In this document: piece after piece, positions 32,061 to 44,025 of the stretch
Numbering within the stretch: position 1 is the stretch's first letter
Layout of the letters: each line of letters starts with the position of its first letter
Source: Vicia villosa
Lineage: Eukaryota > Streptophyta > Magnoliopsida > Fabales > Fabaceae
Reading direction: 5' to 3'
Assembly (NCBI RefSeq): GCF_029867415.1
Contig: NC_081183.1
Span: 33,872,655 to 33,936,654 of the forward strand
DNA: 64,000 nt
Translations under genes and position numbers: made by a program
The notes under the pieces: model-generated
The model's input: the letters and a program-made list of their open reading frames with translations, nothing else
Database searches by the model: none
What the model was told of the DNA's origin: nothing

Positions 32061-32339
32061 TCGTCTTGAACCTGAAGGTGAGATTGGCGTTAGCCTTTCG
32101 AACATTCGAGGTGGAAGAAGATTAAATATCAAGACCAGAAATTTGTCCTGAAATGATGGTGTAGGTGTTATCCTTATTTTTGTTTTGATATATGCTGGGG
32201 GAAGAGAATTTTTTTATTTTTCTGGTGGAGATATTTACAGTGAGTAATTGGATGAACGGTGATAGCTTGTAACGTAGCCTAGGTGCCAATACAAGGTTCT
32301 CAAAGGAAGCGGTTGCATGAAACAATGACTGAAAAGATA

Positions 32340-32553
32340 AGATCTCGTGCGATCTACGACTCAACAACGACTCGACATCAGGAGAGGATCTCGTACGATC
32401 TTCAGGACTGAAAGGAAAAGATCTCGTGCGACCTATGACTCAACATCGGGGTGAGAATAACAAACTCATGACTCAAGAGAATTGAAAAAGACGAGGATAA
32501 GGTCGACAGACCTACGATCCATGACTTGAAATTAGGGTAAGATCAACGGACCT
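32340..32553. repeat. Five AGRTC/GAYCT hairpins
   Basis: AGATC-TCGTGC-GATCT (32340-32355), GGATC-TCGTAC-GATCT (32386-32401), AGATC-TCGTGC-GACCT (32419-32434), AGGTC-GACA-GACCT (32510-32523), AGATC-AACG-GACCT (32540-32553). Each is followed by (T/C)A(T/C)GA or a TTCAGGAC variant. Confidence 0.75.
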
Positions 32554-32587
32554 ACGACCCACAAGAATTGAAAGAAATAATAGACAT

Positions 32588-32911
32588 CAACACTGGGGTT
32601 GGAGGACATCAACTCTGAGGTTGGAGCATATCAACACTGAGGTTGGGGGACATCAACACTGAGTTTGTGAAAGGAAAGGCGTCGACACTGAGGTCGAGGA
32701 CATCAACACTGAGGTTGGGACGAGAAAAGATAAACATCAACACTGAGGTTGTGAATGACGATTGGCATCGACACAGAGGTCGGTGAAGGAATGATAGGCA
32801 TCAACACTGAGGTTGGACAAGAAAAGGATAGACATCAACACTGAGGTTGAAAAAGAAAGGTATCGACACTGAGGTCAAGGGAAGAAAGAATTAATATCAA
32901 CACTGAGGTTG
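32588..32911. repeat. Twelve ACTGAG-loop hairpin repeats
   Basis: Core CAAC-ACTGAG-GTTG in most copies. Copies five (32683-32696) and eight (32769-32782) read CGAC..GTCG, and copy eleven (32864-32877) CGAC..GTCA. Spacing 20-40 bp, so a loose tandem array rather than a strict satellite. Confidence 0.88.
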
Positions 32912-35900
32912 GGGATTGGGGAATTAGTTTTGAAATGGTTTGCCAGGACGGAAGGCAAAGGATACACAACACGGGGGTTGGATCTAAAAAGTTTTCCCGT
33001 ACGAGGGAAGAGATCACAGAGACTAGTGACGACTAGACTCAATCAAAAAACATTGGTAAACATTGGAGATTCACGGAGATGCTGATGCTGGCGGAGCATA
33101 AGAATTACATTAATCCCTCAGGCCAAAGGCGGGGTGTAACTCTTCAAGAGCGGAAATCGTTCGAATTGCCACACACTAAGTACGATTATTCAAACGATTG
33201 AAAAACGAGATGGGTTGAATGCCCACCCTCATTCACGCTCTAATCTGCACGCAGCATACGGGAAATAACCTCGGAGACAACGATTCTGACGAAGAAAGAC
33301 ATTGTATCCGATCCACATTGGGGAGAGAACATGAGACTTCTTTTGGGGATTGAGGATACCAGGTATTGGCACCATGGTTTGAGGAGATTTGTGATGTGAT
33401 GACAGATATCAATCGGAGTTTGTAAGGATACCATTTTCTGTGGGGATGTATCATTGTCTTGATTGAGCGTTGGTTGTATTATCTGGCTTATGCTTCGTAT
33501 GTATGTTTGAATTTTTCTACGGCGTAATGTTCCGCTTTGACGGATATGCTACGCTTTTGAGGATGCAATGCTATATGCAATGGAAACTATATGCAGAGTG
33601 CCAAATAAAGGCATTAGAGTGATAGAGAAGCATGATTGTTGGAGTCCCTTGCTTGTTGTATTGAGCTACCAATATGAATCGGTATTGGAAACCCTACAGT
33701 ACCAAAGATCTTTAGCAACCGCATTGAGGATTGGAATGTGGCTTTGTTGGGGAGGAAGTGACTTCATTTGACTTTCCCTACACCTTGAACTGCTTGGGGA
33801 TGGTGAATTTGAGGAGATTCCCTCGATTCACCATGTTGGAGATGAGAGATTTAGATAAGGAGACCAGGTTGGGAGAGTGGAACAACTTCCATGAGAAATA
33901 AACTCATGTGTTTGAGGAGAGACCAAAGTTCCAGGAGAAATAAACTTCTATGATTGGGGAGAGACAGTACGACTCAGAAGATTGTGCCCCAAGCTTCATG
34001 AACTACGAGGGAATTTGCCCCAAAGGATCCTTGGAGAGATTTGTCGAATCTCGACGTAACTGCCCCAGATTGGTCGAACTCAAGAGAGATTCCTCGACTT
34101 GATTGCCCCAGATTGATGGAACCTTGAATGGATGCCTCAGTTGACAGAGTCTTCACACAACTTGCCCCTTGGAGTAATCAACCTTTGAAGTGAAAGGCTC
34201 ATGGAATCGATCAACTTTTTCTGCAGTTGTTCACTGTTTGATCTTCCTTGATGTCAAGTGTTTATTCACAAGTAAAAGATATTTGTCTTGAAGATGATAA
34301 TCCTAATGCAATGCTTATGCTAGCTTCGAGATCAAAGTTATTGAAATAAAGTTGTGACATTCAGTGTTTGAATTATTTGTCATATCGATATCAACATAAA
34401 TGGTAAGCAAACATCTAGGAGTCAGTTTTACGCAACTTGGTATAGTATGCTCTTGAAATAAACCCAGCTTCAATTAGGTCTTTTAAGGGTTGTAATGTGG
34501 CCTGGTTCACGGTTTTAAAAAGAAGGATTTAAGGCTCAAAGTCTAACCTAACCCACCCATTCCTCGTGATGTTCTCCAGTCCTAAGTTCAATTTAACCCG
34601 ATACGAGAGTTCATCCTCTAAGAGGAGTTTGAGATGATTGAGTAACCAATGAGGTCTTCTGGACATGGCAGTCACTTTACCTTTCGATTTGGTGTCTGAT
34701 CACACAACTTTGTTCTTTTGATGAGGATCTTTGTATTATAATCCTTGTTTTTCACTTCTGCTTTGCCTTTTTTGTTTCCCTAACTTTTGCCTGGAAAAAT
34801 TCTTTTGAATTTTATGTCCACCGGGATGCCCTAATTTTTGCCTAAGTCACTTTTTTTTCTAGTTGTTGACTTAGCGGGCTTTTTTTTTTATTCACTTCTT
34901 TTTTTGAACAAGTCGTGTGATCCTAAATCTCTGATTTGTTGGAGGTAATTGTGACTGCCTCATTCTTTGATTGATGAGGGATTATCATTGTGGTATTCAC
35001 TTTCCTCAACCTTTTGAAAGATAACCATTGTTGTATCCTCAGATGTACACTCCTGATGAATTTTGATTGCTCGATCAGGTTAATTGAGCGCTACCCTGCC
35101 CCTGGATTAAATGTGAGGGTTTTTTTTGTATAGAAAAGAAACTCCTACTTCAAGGCTCAAAGGGGTTAACGAGGGTCTATCTCCCTTATATCTCCAGTGT
35201 TTGGGGATTAGAAACAATGCCTGTACATCCTCAGCGGGGTTTTATTCAAAAGCACACAATTAGAGATTTTGCGTTTTTATTATTTTTCATCATTCTCCTT
35301 TTGATGTTTTTTTTTGCTTTAGTCAAGAGTTTGACATCGATAGACAGAAAGATATGAGTGAACACGAATGGATTGATTCGAAACTAGCATATGCAGTGCA
35401 TTTTTATTTTTATTAAAAACAAACAAGTTTTACATGGAAGAAACATTTAACAAAACAAGGAAAAATACAAATGAAAATGCAGAAATAAATTGATGATTGC
35501 CATAGTTGAGGAGGCTTGACTCCGTTTGGACTTGTTGATCTTGACTACTTTTTGCAGTTCCTTCTAAACATTTCAGATTGCTCCAAAAGAAAATTCCAAC
35601 AAATCACCCAAGAGTTGTAAACTTTTGCCTTACTTTAGGGATTCGAGCAATGCGAGTGATGCAATGCTCAAGATAAGAGTACGTCTTGCTTATCCCTCGT
35701 GCGGGAGCCCCATGAACCCTTCAATTTATGTGAAGACCATTTGGAGTGAATGATATCGCTTTGGAGTCAATGAGATCTTGGACTTTGTGTTTCAAAATAT
35801 TACAATCCTCAGTTGAATGTCCAGATGCCCCACTCACACTTGGCATTTAAGTCATATCCTTGTGGAATCGGTGTTGGAGGGGGCTTAGACTCCCTTAGTT

Positions 35901-35934
35901 GGACCAAGGAATCATTGAGTAAATGAGAGAGTAG

Positions 35935-37182
35935 TTAACTGTAGGTCATAGGAATCGGGTCAATCTTTCTCGGGGGTCTTCTCGGCCTTTGTGGACCTTG
36001 TTGTTGGTAATTTTGGTGATAGTTAAGAACATGAACCTTAGGATAAGCAGGGACTTCCTCTTCTCCATTCTCCGAAACTGCATTTGTTTCACTTTTCTCT
36101 TCTTCGGAAACGTTAGCAATATCCTGGATTTTACCCATCCTTAAGGCGTTCTCAATTCGTTCTCCTACGACAACCAAGTTTGAAAATTCGGAGTAGGCAC
36201 ATCCAATCATCATGTTTAGGTAAGGATCTTTCAGAGTATTCATGAACATGTCTACAAGCTCTCGTTCCAAGAGGGGAGGTTGTACCCTAGTAGCTAATTC
36301 TCTCCATCTCCGTGCATACTCTTTAAAAGACTCATCAACCTTCTGAGTTAAACTTTGGAGTTGTAGTCTAGTAGGAGCCATGTCACTGTTGTACTTGTAA
36401 TGCTTGAGAAAAGCCTCTGCTAATTCATCCCAAGTGCGGACATGAGCTCGTTCAAGTCGTGTATACCATTCAAGAGATGCCCCACTGAGGCTATCCTGAA
36501 AGAAGTGCATTAGAAGCTTATCATTTTCTGCGTACGGGGCCATCTTGTTGCAGAATGCTTTGATATGACTCATCGGACAAGTGGTACCCTTGTATTTCTC
36601 AAAACTGGGGACTTTGAACTTGGCGGGAATCTTGATGTCAGGCACTAGGCACAAATCAATAGCATTTAAACCTGAGGAGCTTCGACCTTCTAAAGCATTC
36701 AATCTTTCTTCCAAGAGATGGAATTTTCTCTCATTTTCCTCGATCGGGAACTTGAAAGCTTCAAGTTCAGAATCGTTCTCATGGTGTGAAGTCTCTTTGT
36801 TAGGAATTTCCACATGCACGGGTTTTGATCCCCCATTAGCAACAGTGGTCGGAGTACCATTAGCCAACTTAGCAACACTTTGTCTTAGCGCTTCTTGCCC
36901 TTGAACAACAGCATGGAGAGTCTCCAAGAGTTGGGTCATTCTCTTCCCCATAGTATCCATGTCCTTACGAAGTTCAACCTGATTTTGTTCAAGACGGTCC
37001 ATGATTCTCTTCTGTTTAATCCTTGTGTGATACAGATGTAGGGAAGTCAAATTTGTTGATGAAGTAGAAATCTGGATTGAAAGGGACCCCAATAAGCTTC
37101 TGAGAGAACTATGGAATGCATGATGGTATGAATGCAATGTTTCATTTCCAAGGGATCCTAAAGTCTTTTCACAATCTTTCAT
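35935..37182 (-). pseudogene. Gag of the inner Ogre-like element (truncated)
   Basis: 415 codons. The likely true start is the Met of MDRLEQNQVELRKDMDTMGK about 60 codons in, which opens a coiled coil. The capsid domain aligns with outer Ogre Gag: LCLVPDIKIPAKFKVPSFEK, QDSLSGASLEWYTRL, YKYNSDMAPTRLQLQSL, EYARRWRELATRVQPPL. It stops right after DPIPMTYS at 35935, where the outer element reads DPIPMTYTELYPAL, so the stop is premature; recognisable Gag residues continue in frame for some 20 codons. Protease is not found. An RNA-packaging role is possible, enzymatic functions are not. Confidence 0.85.
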
Positions 37183-38003
37183 TTTCTTTCTTTCTTTTTT
37201 TTATCTCTTTTTTTTTGTATAGAATATCTTTTCCTTTCTTTTTCGCTTTTCTATTTCCTTTTCTTTTATTCTTTTTTTTTGGAAATAGACTTTAGGATCC
37301 CTCATAAATGAAGTGGATAAAGCAATGATGTTATGCAATGCAAAGGCATGGGATCAAGGTCCATATAATCTTAGTAACCACCATACAAACTTCTGAATAA
37401 CTGATACAGGTCAAATGTCACAGGATCAAAGGTCCGACACCTTTTTGAATACCAGGAAAACCAATAGTCACCAACAGAACAGAATAGTCACCAACGGTAC
37501 CTGTCATGTATATCCCACCCCACTCACAGGTGAATCTAGGTCAAGGTAGGTCAAAGGTCTCCAGCGTTATCAGTTCTCCTGAAACACCATCATTGTTGCA
37601 AATACATGCCAACAACGGTATCTCATTTGAACCTCGACTGGTCGTGGGTCTCATGATCGCAATCAACAGAACCTGACATTCTGTTGGCGTCATGACTATC
37701 CACTTTATCCTAGGTATCCTATGTGTCAACTCTGGCCTGAGTATTGGGCCTTTTACCTCATAGAATCATCCCACCCAACCTGCAAACAGTGAATATATGT
37801 GGCCCCCACGGGGACCCATAATATAGTCCAGAATGCGGGAAAGTAAATATGATATGCAAGCAGGAAAATAAACATGATATGCAGGAATATATAAGATGTA
37901 AACAAAACAAAATAAAATAAAAAGACAAAGAAACACCCAATAGAAGAAACACACAAAGGCTAGGATCGACTCGCTAAGAATGGACCAGCACAGGTCTATC
38001 ACA
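37183..38003 (-). other. Leader of the inner element between PBS and gag
   Basis: About 820 bp, the same length as the outer Ogre leader before ORF1. Here gag follows directly; ORF1 is missing. T-rich stretch at 37183-37280; nothing else recognised. Confidence 0.6.
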
Positions 38004-38021
38004 TCCCCAGCAGAGTCGCCA
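38004..38021 (-). other. Primer binding site of the inner element (tRNA-Arg type)
   Basis: Minus strand TGGCGACTCTGCTGGGGA, two bases inside the 5' LTR (38024). Confidence 0.85.
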
Positions 38022-38023
38022 GC

Positions 38024-41000
38024 TGTCGCACGCTCGCGAAAAAATGAACAGAGTCGCCACCAATATATTTATCCCGTAAGGGAAAGGAATATCAGAAAAC
38101 CTAACAAAGGAAGGAACAGGGTCTCGCGACCAGAGAATCAAGGTACGGGAGTCGGTTACGCGAGGGGAAGGTGCTAGCACCCCTCACGCCCATCGTACTC
38201 GATGGTATCCACCTATGTTTGTTTCTATCTAAAGGGTGTATAACTATGTCTATGTCTAAATGCGAAATGAATGCAAAATGTAGGGAAAATAAAGAATTGT
38301 ACTCGCACGGGCCCTACCCCGCTGCCTACGTATCCTTTTCAGGAATCAGAGTTACCGTAGCTCGGCTCACGATTTTCTGTTTGTTTTTGTGTTTTTTAGT
38401 CGGGCGGAGTTAACGTTCGCGCTCTCGCATAAGGGATCGACCTACGATGCTTACGAGCGGAAATAACGGTGCCCTTAGAAAGAAGAAGAAGAGAGATTGG
38501 TTTGTGTCTTTTTAGGGTAATTCCATGATGACAAAACCCACTACAAGGTCTCGCATCACTTCCTTACTTTGTGTTAAATTTGACCATTTATTAGTGTTTT
38601 AAGTGTTTTTGGTTGGTGTTTTTTAAGGGAATTTATTTGTGACTTAGATCATACCAAAAGAGTTTTGTTTTTTTGAATATTTAGAGAACGCACATCGAGG
38701 CCTACGCCACAATCGTTTCTCTAAATGGCGGTTAAGAAATACACCGAGGCTTCACACCTCAATCATTTCTTTTCCGCTAAGTAAAAGAAGTTCTTTTGTG
38801 AATATTTAGAGAATGCACATCGAGGCCTACGCCACAATCGTTTCTCTAAATAGCGGTTAAGAAATACACCGAGGCCTCACACCTCAACCATTTCTTTTCC
38901 GCTAAGTAGAAAAGAACATACATCGGGGCCTACGCCCCAATCATTTCTTTCCTACTATGAGAAATAGTAACGGTATGATCCTTGTCGGTATTTATTAAGT
39001 ATTTTAAAAGTTGAAAAGAAAAAGAATGAAAGAAGGGAACTATTCCTAAATTCTAATCTAAGTTGTTCTAATTCCTATTTATGTACAAAAGGAATCTAAA
39101 ATAGGCCAAAAATATGACCAAAGTCAAGTAACAAAGTCACACAACAATTATACAAAACGAACATGGAAATAGTACAAAAAACGATTCAAGCATTAATGCA
39201 AAATTACACTAAAATACTACTATTTTTTATGAGTTTTATTGGTGTTAAGGGAATTCTAATTCAAGTCTAAATTGTATTAAAGAACCTACATTCTAATAAG
39301 CCTAAACTAGTATTTTTATTGTTTTCTATGTCATTTTTATTTCCTAAAAATCAAACAAAAATTATCATTCTAAACGTTATTATCTAAAAATCTAAGGAGA
39401 AAAGTTATGAGTTTTTATATGCTTTTTATTATCTGAAAAAGTAGTAAAATGAACTAAGTAAAACAAAACCTAAAATCTATCAATTACATGTGAAACAGGG
39501 GGGGGTTAATCAGAGAACATGGTGCTGCCAGCATAGAGGCGCGAGGCCCACGGTTTTGGGCCCAAACTGTTTTTGTAGAACTCAACTCTCAGCCAAAAAA
39601 GAAGAGGGTACACGGGCTCAGATGGGGGCGTATGAGGATGTACATGTTGGGCCCATGGTCACTGATCCATGTCATCATTTTCAGGCTTTGTTCAATTATT
39701 CAGATTTTTATTAACAAAAATTAATCGAAAGGAAATGAAAAATCAGAAAGGGGCCTAGGGTTAATGTGTCGTTCAGACTCTTTTCAAGTCTCTCTCCTTC
39801 TCCGAAAATTCACGGCGGCGATTTCTCAACCACTCCGGCGAGAATCATCCCCACCGCACAACTCTTATCTCAGTTTCCACCCGTTCACTCTCCTATTCAA
39901 TCCTCATCTCAATCTCAAATTCATTTTCAGAAACCCCACACCGATCGTTCTACATCTAAGCAAATATCTAAGCCCTAAATTGACCAGAATCGAATTGAAT
40001 GGTGAACGTGAACGCTCCTAACGCAAGAACTGAGGGTTATCGCTCGTGAAGCTCCAATCTATACAGTGATAACAAGAATTAAACGAAACGATGCAAAATC
40101 AAACAAGTACGAGTTCACTGACCTACGGAGTGGAGGCGTACTCCGGTATCTGTTGCTATGGCTTGAAGACGATGATATAGAAGGCCAGAGGGGAGGCAAG
40201 AAAGCGCTCGGATTCCAGGTAATTCTTGTTGCTCAAAGTCTCCGGATTCCTCCCCGTCTTCTTCTTCTATTATCTTCTCTTTTCGATTTGCGCCGCGTAT
40301 TCGTCTTCTTCTACATCCTTTTTCTTATGCTTTTTCTTTCTGTGAATGCGCGTGCTGTAGTGCTTGAGAGATGGAGATTAAGGTGTGATAGATGATGAAT
40401 GTGCAGAGAGAGTGTTGAAAGTTTAGCTCAACCGTTCAGAGTTTCCATTGATGAAGCTCTGACGGTTATAGGTTCCTGAGCTTAAGTGAGGTGAGGGAGA
40501 TGAGGGTGATGGTGAAGGTCGATAGAGAATCTGAGAGAGAGTGATGAAGTGGATGAAAGGTGATGAAATGGTGGTGAATGGGTGGAAGCAGGGTGGAAGA
40601 AGTGGTGAGAGTGTGAAAATGGTGAAGAAGTTTTTGAATTGGAGGGAGCAGGGTATATATAGGTGGTTTGAAAGAGGAGAGTTCAGTTGGGAGAGAATTG
40701 AGAGCCACAGGATTTGAGAAATCGGTTATTGGATCAATGGTGAGGATTGAATCGGTTAGGATATAGTTTTCTGTTATGATGGTTAAGGGTGAGGATTAAA
40801 TCGTTTATGGAGGTTAGGGAGTTGGTTATGAATCTGTTAGGAGTGTTTCAAAATTAGTTATAGGAGTTATTGAATACTAGGCTGTTAGAGTTTGGGAAAC
40901 TCTGTTATGGGTTAGTTTTGATTAGTTAATGGTTATGTGAAGTTGGTTATAAGGTTCTGCTGATTGTTAGTTTAGAGTTGAATGGTGGTTAGTTGATTGT

Positions 41001-42468
41001 TAGTTGCTGACTGTTTATGAAGAGAGGGGTTCTAAACTGAATGCGGAGGGAAAGTGAGAGTTCAAAACTGAAACTCAAAGTTAGTTTTGGAAATATGATT
41101 AGCTGCAGGCACAAAACTGTTAGTTCGGTAACTGACTTGGGTCTGAACTGCACTGCACCTATTTTTCTTTGTATGAACTTGTATGCCTTGGTTCCGCTGC
41201 ATTGTCTTTCTTTTGCACTGACTGGAATGGGATTGTTGTTTTGTGGTAATTTGTTTAATGTACCATAGGAGCAGCTGATGCGTAATGAACTTGTCTTTCA
41301 ATGTGCAGCTGAATGAAATCCTTATGCGTGGGGGCTGATTTGTGTAAGATGTAGCAAGTGTTTTCCTTTTGATTTTTTCTGAGATTGGCTTCTGATTTCT
41401 GAACTTTGCTATACTGATGTAACCTTTGGTATTGTGTAGGTTTGATGATGATGCAAAGCTGTTTTGGTATGTATCAAAGTTTGAAGCAAAAGGAAAGCTC
41501 GAGGAGAAATTTGGAGGCTAAGTCAAAGGCTGTGGAATAGTTTTAGAAAGTAGGAGCCCAATGTATTTTTTGTATGATTTTCTTTGAATGAGAATTGTTT
41601 GAATGGTTCATGGATGCTTATTGAAATAACTTTGTAATGAACTTGTGATGGATTTGGTTGAATGGGAGTAATGAAAATGGCTCTTTTTGTAATGAATATT
41701 GGATAGAAATTTGGAAGGGCTTTGTAAAATGGATTGGACTTTGGAAATGTAATTTGACCTGTGAACCTTAGAATAGTGGAGTGTTGACTTTTGATTTGAA
41801 TGTTGACCTTTTCAAATAAACCTTGACTTTTCCTTGTACTTGTAATGGATTTGGATACATGACTTCACTCTTGTACTTTAACTAGTATATGATTCTTGCA
41901 TCTTCTCTCATACTCATTTGAATTTTAAATTCAAAACATATACTTTCTTAGATTTCCATCTTTGCAAACTTAGTGAAGCAATCCAGGTGGAATAGTAACC
42001 AAAGATATGGATCAACATGAATTTAGTCAGAAGGTCAACTTTACTTGATGTAGTCAACAACCTTGCAAATAATCTCCACATGTCTTTTTTCCTCAATAAA
42101 TCAATAACATCTTTAATTGACTTGCAAGACATTCTTAAGCATGTCGAGACCACCAAATGCCTAGGGAAATAAACCCAAGGTCACAACATTCCATGTGAAT
42201 AGAATTCCTCTCATCAAGTGCCTTTCAAGATCTGAACTAATCATAGTCTCGATCATGTGCAAGACGACATCCTTGAGGAGATAAATAACCTTGCAAAGAC
42301 CTAAGTGAAACCTCAACTTGCTTTATGACCTTTGATCCCATGCTTTTATATGCTTTATTTAACGAATGAATGCAAAGCCGTGCAAATGCCCTAATGAGGG
42401 TATGCAGATGAAATGGGAAGCTTAAGCCAGTTAAAAGTAAAGGGGTAGGACAAATTTGGGGTATGACA
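38024..42468 (-). repeat. 5' LTR of the inner Ogre-like element
   Basis: Twin of 27602-32045. Minus-strand TATATATA at 40652-40662 is the likely promoter for the element. The hairpin block is at 38679-38956. Confidence 0.93.
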
Positions 42469-43712
42469 GTTTGGAAGCCATTCCTAAGTCACAAGTCATT
42501 GCAGCAAGTATCCACTTGAAGAAATCCGAAGTAGAGAGTAATTGGACTACCAAAGGAAACCTTCCGGGTTTAACTTCGCAGTTTCTAATATAGAAAGCCT
42601 TTGATTTCATCGAAACTGGTAGCATGATAGCTTTTGAAGCTGTATTAGCCTTGCTCATCTATGGGTTGGTTCTGTTTCCCAACGTCAACGACTTTGTTGA
42701 TATCAACGCCATAAAGATCTTTCTGATTGGAAATCCTATTCCGACTTTGCTTGGTGACATGTATTTCTCTGTCCATCATAGGAATCGCCAAGGCGGTGGA
42801 ATCATTGTATGTTGTGCACCTCTTTTGTTCAAATGGATTGTTTCACACTTACCTAAGTCTCCTATTTTCACGGAAAACCGAGATGGTTTGCGTTGGCCTC
42901 GAAGACTTATGTCTCTTACTAATAATGATATTCATTGGTATACCTTGGCTCGCTGCGGTACAGAAACCATTGATAGTTGTGGAGAATTCGCTAACGTACC
43001 CCTCATTGGTACGCAAGGAGGAATTAACTACAATCCGGTCCTAGCCCGACGACAACTCGGGTATGCAAATTCAGCTAAGCCCATTGGTCTCGCAGTGGAA
43101 AGCTACTTCTACCAAGAAGGGGAGGATCCTCAAGGGTTGAAGACAAGAATGGTAAGAGCTTGGTACGACGTCCGAAGGAAAGAAAAAGGTGGGATAAGGA
43201 ATTGCATTGCCATGGACGCCTACACCTATTGGGTAAAGAAAAGAGCAAGGGAGTTTCAAATGCCTTATGATTATGAAAAACCCATGTTCCCTGTGGTATC
43301 TCAAATATCCAACATTCCCATTGACACTATGGAAGAATACCAGGAGACTCTAGCCAAGATGAGGTTAGAAAAAGACGCTTGGGAAGACAAGTTTCGTAAG
43401 ACTGATGTGGAAAATAGAAGGTTGAAGAGGCGAGTGAAAGATCACGAAGAAACCCTCTACTGTCAAGATGGATGGCTCATGAGTAAAGATGAGAAGATCC
43501 TTCGGAAAGACGCTGCAATCCGGAGGTACATCAAAGAAAGCAAGAGAAGTCTTGAAGGCTCGACAAGCAACACTCCAATGCCTGACGATTGGAAGAATGT
43601 TGTCGACAAACTAAGGACCGAAAAGGCCGAGTTGAAAGCCTACTATGGGAAAGAAATCATGAAGCTCAAGCTGCATAACGCATTTGGTTCTTCGTCTGAT
43701 GAAGATGTTTAG
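42469..43712 (+). pseudogene. Ogre ORF1, C-terminal part
   Basis: Continues ORF1 after the insertion (duplication GTTTG 42469-42473). It meets TAG at 42591-42593, then is open to the natural stop at 43710-43712. Visible features: YGLVLFPNVNDFVD, FWhich-like hydrophobic stretches are absent, WYDVRRKEKGG in the middle, and a long Lys/Glu-rich probable coiled coil (residues ~225-330 counted from 42624). Without the nested element and the nonsense codon the whole ORF1 would be about 510 residues. I cannot assign a biochemical role. Confidence 0.82.
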
Positions 43713-44025
43713 GATTTGTTTAGCTTTTTATTTATCATTTGCTTCTGTAAGGAGCTACGCTCCAATGTTGTAACATTTCCCATTATTGCAATAAAAAAAA
43801 ACAGAATAGTTTGTGTTCAAATGTTTGCAAGAAAATAATCTTTAAAATGTTTGGGAAAATCATAAACTTCTTTTTGCATACATCATTCTGCATATCGAGT
43901 CTGTTGTATAGAGTCTCATCTTTTGGATCTTTCTCCATTAGATCGTCAAGCTGTCGCATCTCAAAGTTTCTCGACCGCGCTCGCAATCAGATCACAGATA
44001 CAGTACTCGTTCAAGCAAAAGAAGA
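43713..44025 (+). other. Spacer between Ogre ORF1 and gag
   Basis: 313 bp without coding signal. A small hairpin GGAGC-TAC-GCTCC lies near 43750. An A-run (43792-43801) follows. Nothing else seen. Confidence 0.6.

Larger units (their letters stand above)
32061..35934 (-). other. Non-coding 3' region of the inner element, with hairpin arrays
   Basis: About 3.9 kb where pol should be; no RT, RNase H or integrase motif in any frame. It holds hairpin arrays at 32340-32553 and 32588-32911, CTTGATTGCCCCAGATTG-like repeats at about 33980-34165, and several homopolymer T runs. Immediately after gag (35500-35934) the minus frame still resembles the end of Gag (SLVQLRESKPPPTPIP) but with stops. Confidence 0.7.
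27602..42468 (-). mobile_element. Ogre-like derivative nested in Ogre ORF1; Gag only
   Basis: Minus-strand element: 5' LTR 38024-42468, PBS, leader, gag, long non-coding 3' region, PPT, 3' LTR 27602-32045. Perfect GTTTG duplication (27597-27601, 42469-42473). LTRs 4445 and 4444 bp with about 20 substitutions and one 1 bp indel by eye, so younger than the Ogre it sits in. It shares the LTR start (TGTCATACCCC), PBS and PPT style with the outer Ogre, but the LTR body is unrelated, so it is a different family of the same clade. Pol is entirely absent. Confidence 0.93.
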
